The notes beneath the pieces are model-generated. The model did not search any database and was not told where the DNA came from. It saw nothing but the letters and a program-made list of their open reading frames with translations. A stretch of 64,000 nucleotides of DNA from Rhizobium sp. ASV8 (GTDB taxonomy: Bacteria > Pseudomonadota > Alphaproteobacteria > Rhizobiales > Rhizobiaceae). The translations under genes were made by a program, and so were the position numbers. Position 1 is the first letter of the stretch. Each line of letters begins with the position of its first letter. Of the stretch, positions 62,370 through 64,000 are shown in pieces. The stretch covers positions 1-64,000 of the forward strand of contig NZ_JAELUG010000006.1 in NCBI RefSeq assembly GCF_016429255.1, in the 5' to 3' direction.

Positions 62370-64000
62370 TCAAAATTCTTCCCACGATGCGGCAGCCGCT
62401 GTCGCCGCACTGGAGCCCGAGAAGGCTCCGGCGATCCTTGCTCTCAAAGAGCGGGCCGGCGAAGCAGCAGGGCTCGACTGCTCCGTAACCGCAGCAGGCC
62501 GAGCCTGGCTGCGGCCTGTCTGAAGGGCGAATTGTCCAAGCAACTCGTTCAAGGCGGTCACTTCCTTGGCCAGGCTGTAGCTCGCGGCCGTGGATTCCTC
62601 CACCATCGCGGCATTCTGCTGTGTTCCCTGATCGATGGTGTTGACGGCGGTGTTGATCTCCTGCAACCCGGTCGCCTGCTCGCGTGCGGCTTCGACGATG
62701 GCGCGGACATTGCCGTCGATTTCCTCCACCTCGCGCACGATCTGCTGGAGCGATTGCCCTGTTCTGGTGACTAGATTGACGCCGCTGTCGACCTGCTGGC
62801 CCGAAGTCGAAATCAAAGCCTTGATCTCCTTGGCGGCTTTGGCGGAGCGCTGGGCGAGTTCGCGCACCTCCTGGGCGACGACCGCAAACCCCTTGCCGGC
62901 TTCGCCCGCGCGAGCGGCTTCGACACCGGCATTGAGGGCGAGAAGGTTGGTTTGAAATGCGATATCGTCGATGACGCCGATGATGTTGCTGATCTCGCTC
63001 GATGACTTCGAGATTGCCTCCATCGCGGCAATGGCCTCGCGCATGACTTCGCCGGACTTCTCGGCGCCGATACGGGCGCGGCCGACCAATGAACTCGCCT
63101 CTTCCGCCCGCCGGGTGGAATCCTTGACCGTGGTGGTGATCTCTTCGAGTGCAGCCGCTGTCTCCTCGACGGAGGCTGCCTGCTGCTCGGTACGCTTGGA
63201 GAGATCGTCGGCCGCTGAGCGAATCTGGCTGGCACCGGCCGCAATAGCCTGCCCGCCCTGGCCGACTGCCCGCAGCGTCTCCTCAAGCTTCGTCATGGAG
63301 GCGTTGAAGTCGGCTCTCAATTGGTCGAGATGGGCAACGAAAGGCTTCTCGATGCGATAGGCCACATTGCCGTTCGAAAGCTCGGCAAGGCCCCCTGCCA
63401 GACCGTCAACGGCGAACTGAGTATCTGCGGCATCCTTCGCCTTCTGTGCTTCGCGTTCGAGCCGTTCCTTTTCCGAAAGGCTTCGGCCGGCGGCGGTTTC
63501 CTGCTCCAGGCGAATGCGCTCGATGGCATTGTCGCGGAACACCGCGACGGCTGCAGCCATTTGGCCGACTTCGTCGCGACGCCCGATCCCAGCGATCTGC
63601 TCGTCGGTGTTGCCGTCGGCAAGAGACGCCATGCGGGCGCGGAGCCGTTCGATGGGTGCTGTAATCCCGCGGGCGGACACAAGAATGGCGATCAGGATCG
63701 CCCCAGCGATGACGATACCAAGTACTATGAGCGTATCAATGATGGTGCTGGTCGCCCGTTGATCCAGCATATCGCTCTTGGCGTCGATATTCGCATTGAA
63801 GGTATCCAGCCACTGGCCGACTGCCAGAGCCTCGTCATCTATCAGCGGGTCGGCCTGCTTCAGCAATTTGGTGGCGGTATCGTTATCGTCCACCAGTCCG
63901 GCCTTCACCGCCTGATCGGTCAGCGCAATAATGTCATTCGCCTTTGCCGCCAGCCTGTCCACGGCATCCGCCTGGGCAGGTATCAGACGCTTGACGGCGG
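62370..64000 (-). CDS. methyl-accepting chemotaxis protein (5' end outside the window)
   Basis: The frame is open to the right edge, so the start is missing. The visible part has the end of a periplasmic helical sensor, a membrane helix ([20 protein letters not shown]), a HAMP domain ([20 protein letters not shown]), a second HAMP-like/coiled segment ([20 protein letters not shown]), and the signalling tip [20 protein letters not shown] with [19 protein letters not shown]. The protein ends in ASWEEF, like the xWE(T/E)F tail that docks CheR methyltransferase. It should control flagellar motility through CheA/CheW. The ligand is unknown. A strong terminator follows. Confidence 0.93.
   Translation of the reverse strand, partial: AVKRLIPAQADAVDRLAAKANDIIALTDQAVKAGLVDDNDTATKLLKQADPLIDDEALAVGQWLDTFNANIDAKSDMLDQRATSTIIDTLIVLGIVIAGAILIAILVSARGITAPIERLRARMASLADGNTDEQIAGIGRRDEVGQMAAAVAVFRDNAIERIRLEQETAAGRSLSEKERLEREAQKAKDAADTQFAVDGLAGGLAELSNGNVAYRIEKPFVAHLDQLRADFNASMTKLEETLRAVGQGGQAIAAGASQIRSAADDLSKRTEQQAASVEETAAALEEITTTVKDSTRRAEEASSLVGRARIGAEKSGEVMREAIAAMEAISKSSSEISNIIGVIDDIAFQTNLLALNAGVEAARAGEAGKGFAVVAQEVRELAQRSAKAAKEIKALISTSGQQVDSGVNLVTRTGQSLQQIVREVEEIDGNVRAIVEAAREQATGLQEINTAVNTIDQGTQQNAAMVEESTAASYSLAKEVTALNELLGQFALQTGRSQARPAAVTEQSSPAASPARSLRARIAGAFSGSSAATAAAASWEEF

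Noticed and set aside
61401..62774. Plus-strand frame of 457 codons
   Set aside because: Out-of-frame shadow of pit that continues antisense to the chemoreceptor and across two terminators.
1..64000. tRNA or rRNA genes, insertion sequences, prophage or attachment sites
   Set aside because: I looked through the intergenic regions and saw no cloverleaf with a GTTCRA-type arm, no transposase or integrase and no flanking direct repeats; a dedicated search program could still find something missed by eye.

Overview
The window reads as chromosomal DNA of a fast-growing rhizobium (Rhizobium/Agrobacterium/Sinorhizobium group). The evidence is a divergent dctA-dctBD dicarboxylate module with a sigma-54 promoter, a DUF1127 microprotein, a small RNA carrying CCUCCUCCC loops (the rhizobial/Rhodobacter 'cuckoo' or alpha-r14 type), a riboswitch-led thiMED operon, a DUF47-pit phosphate pair, and dense high-GC coding in which almost every gene casts long antisense frames. 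I saw no rRNA, tRNA, CRISPR array, transposase or phage gene.

Layout. 0.3-1.6 kb: a small XRE-type regulator and a Nudix hydrolase. 1.6-6.5 kb: dctA with the divergent dctBD two-component system. 6.5-8.2 kb: a YghU-type glutathione enzyme, a four-hairpin anti-Shine-Dalgarno sRNA and a 48-residue DUF1127 protein. 8.4-11.6 kb: TPP riboswitch, thiM-thiE-thiD and a coupled short-chain dehydrogenase. 11.6-13.2 kb: uppP and an unknown gene. 13.5-18.3 kb: an N-methyl-amine/proline demethylase-type flavoenzyme, an EamA transporter and a LysR regulator, then a cupin and a LysR remnant. 18.3-25 kb: a ribitol catabolic operon (D-ribulokinase, ribitol 2-dehydrogenase, three-part sugar ABC transporter, AraC regulator). 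25-27.6 kb: a 35-residue membrane peptide, a DUF983 protein and a MocR-type regulator sharing repeat motifs. 27.9-34.3 kb: cydDCABX, a complete bd oxidase with its assembly transporter. 35-40 kb: UspA, an ArsB-like permease, a TetR-oxidoreductase pair and a diguanylate cyclase. 40-46 kb: a Zn/Cd/Pb-type P1B ATPase behind a MerR-class operator, an AraC regulator divergent from a flavin monooxygenase with an unknown partner, and an orphan FhuC-like ATPase.

46-60.5 kb is a sulfur-scavenging block. An eight-gene minus-strand operon contains a luciferase-like monooxygenase, an acetyltransferase, an M20 deacylase and an amino-acid ABC transporter with two binding proteins and a fused permease-ATPase. 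This is the gene set of the Bacillus ytmI/yxe operons that salvage S-substituted cysteines. A plus-strand tauABC-ssuD-like operon lies next to it, with a CDP-diacylglycerol pyrophosphatase gene between. Both operons carry a near-identical TATA(A/G)TCTATAAAAA element upstream. The window closes with DUF47-pit behind a reverse-oriented Pho box, and the 3' part of a chemoreceptor gene that runs off the right edge.

The strongest points for follow-up are the four-hairpin CCUCCUCCC sRNA, the predicted S-substituted cysteine salvage operon and the element it shares with the tau operon, the MocR/DUF983 repeat motifs, the orphan MerR-class operator, and the dehydrogenase fused translationally to the thiamine salvage operon. 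Positions and motifs were read by eye. Family assignments come from recognising conserved sequence, not from searches.
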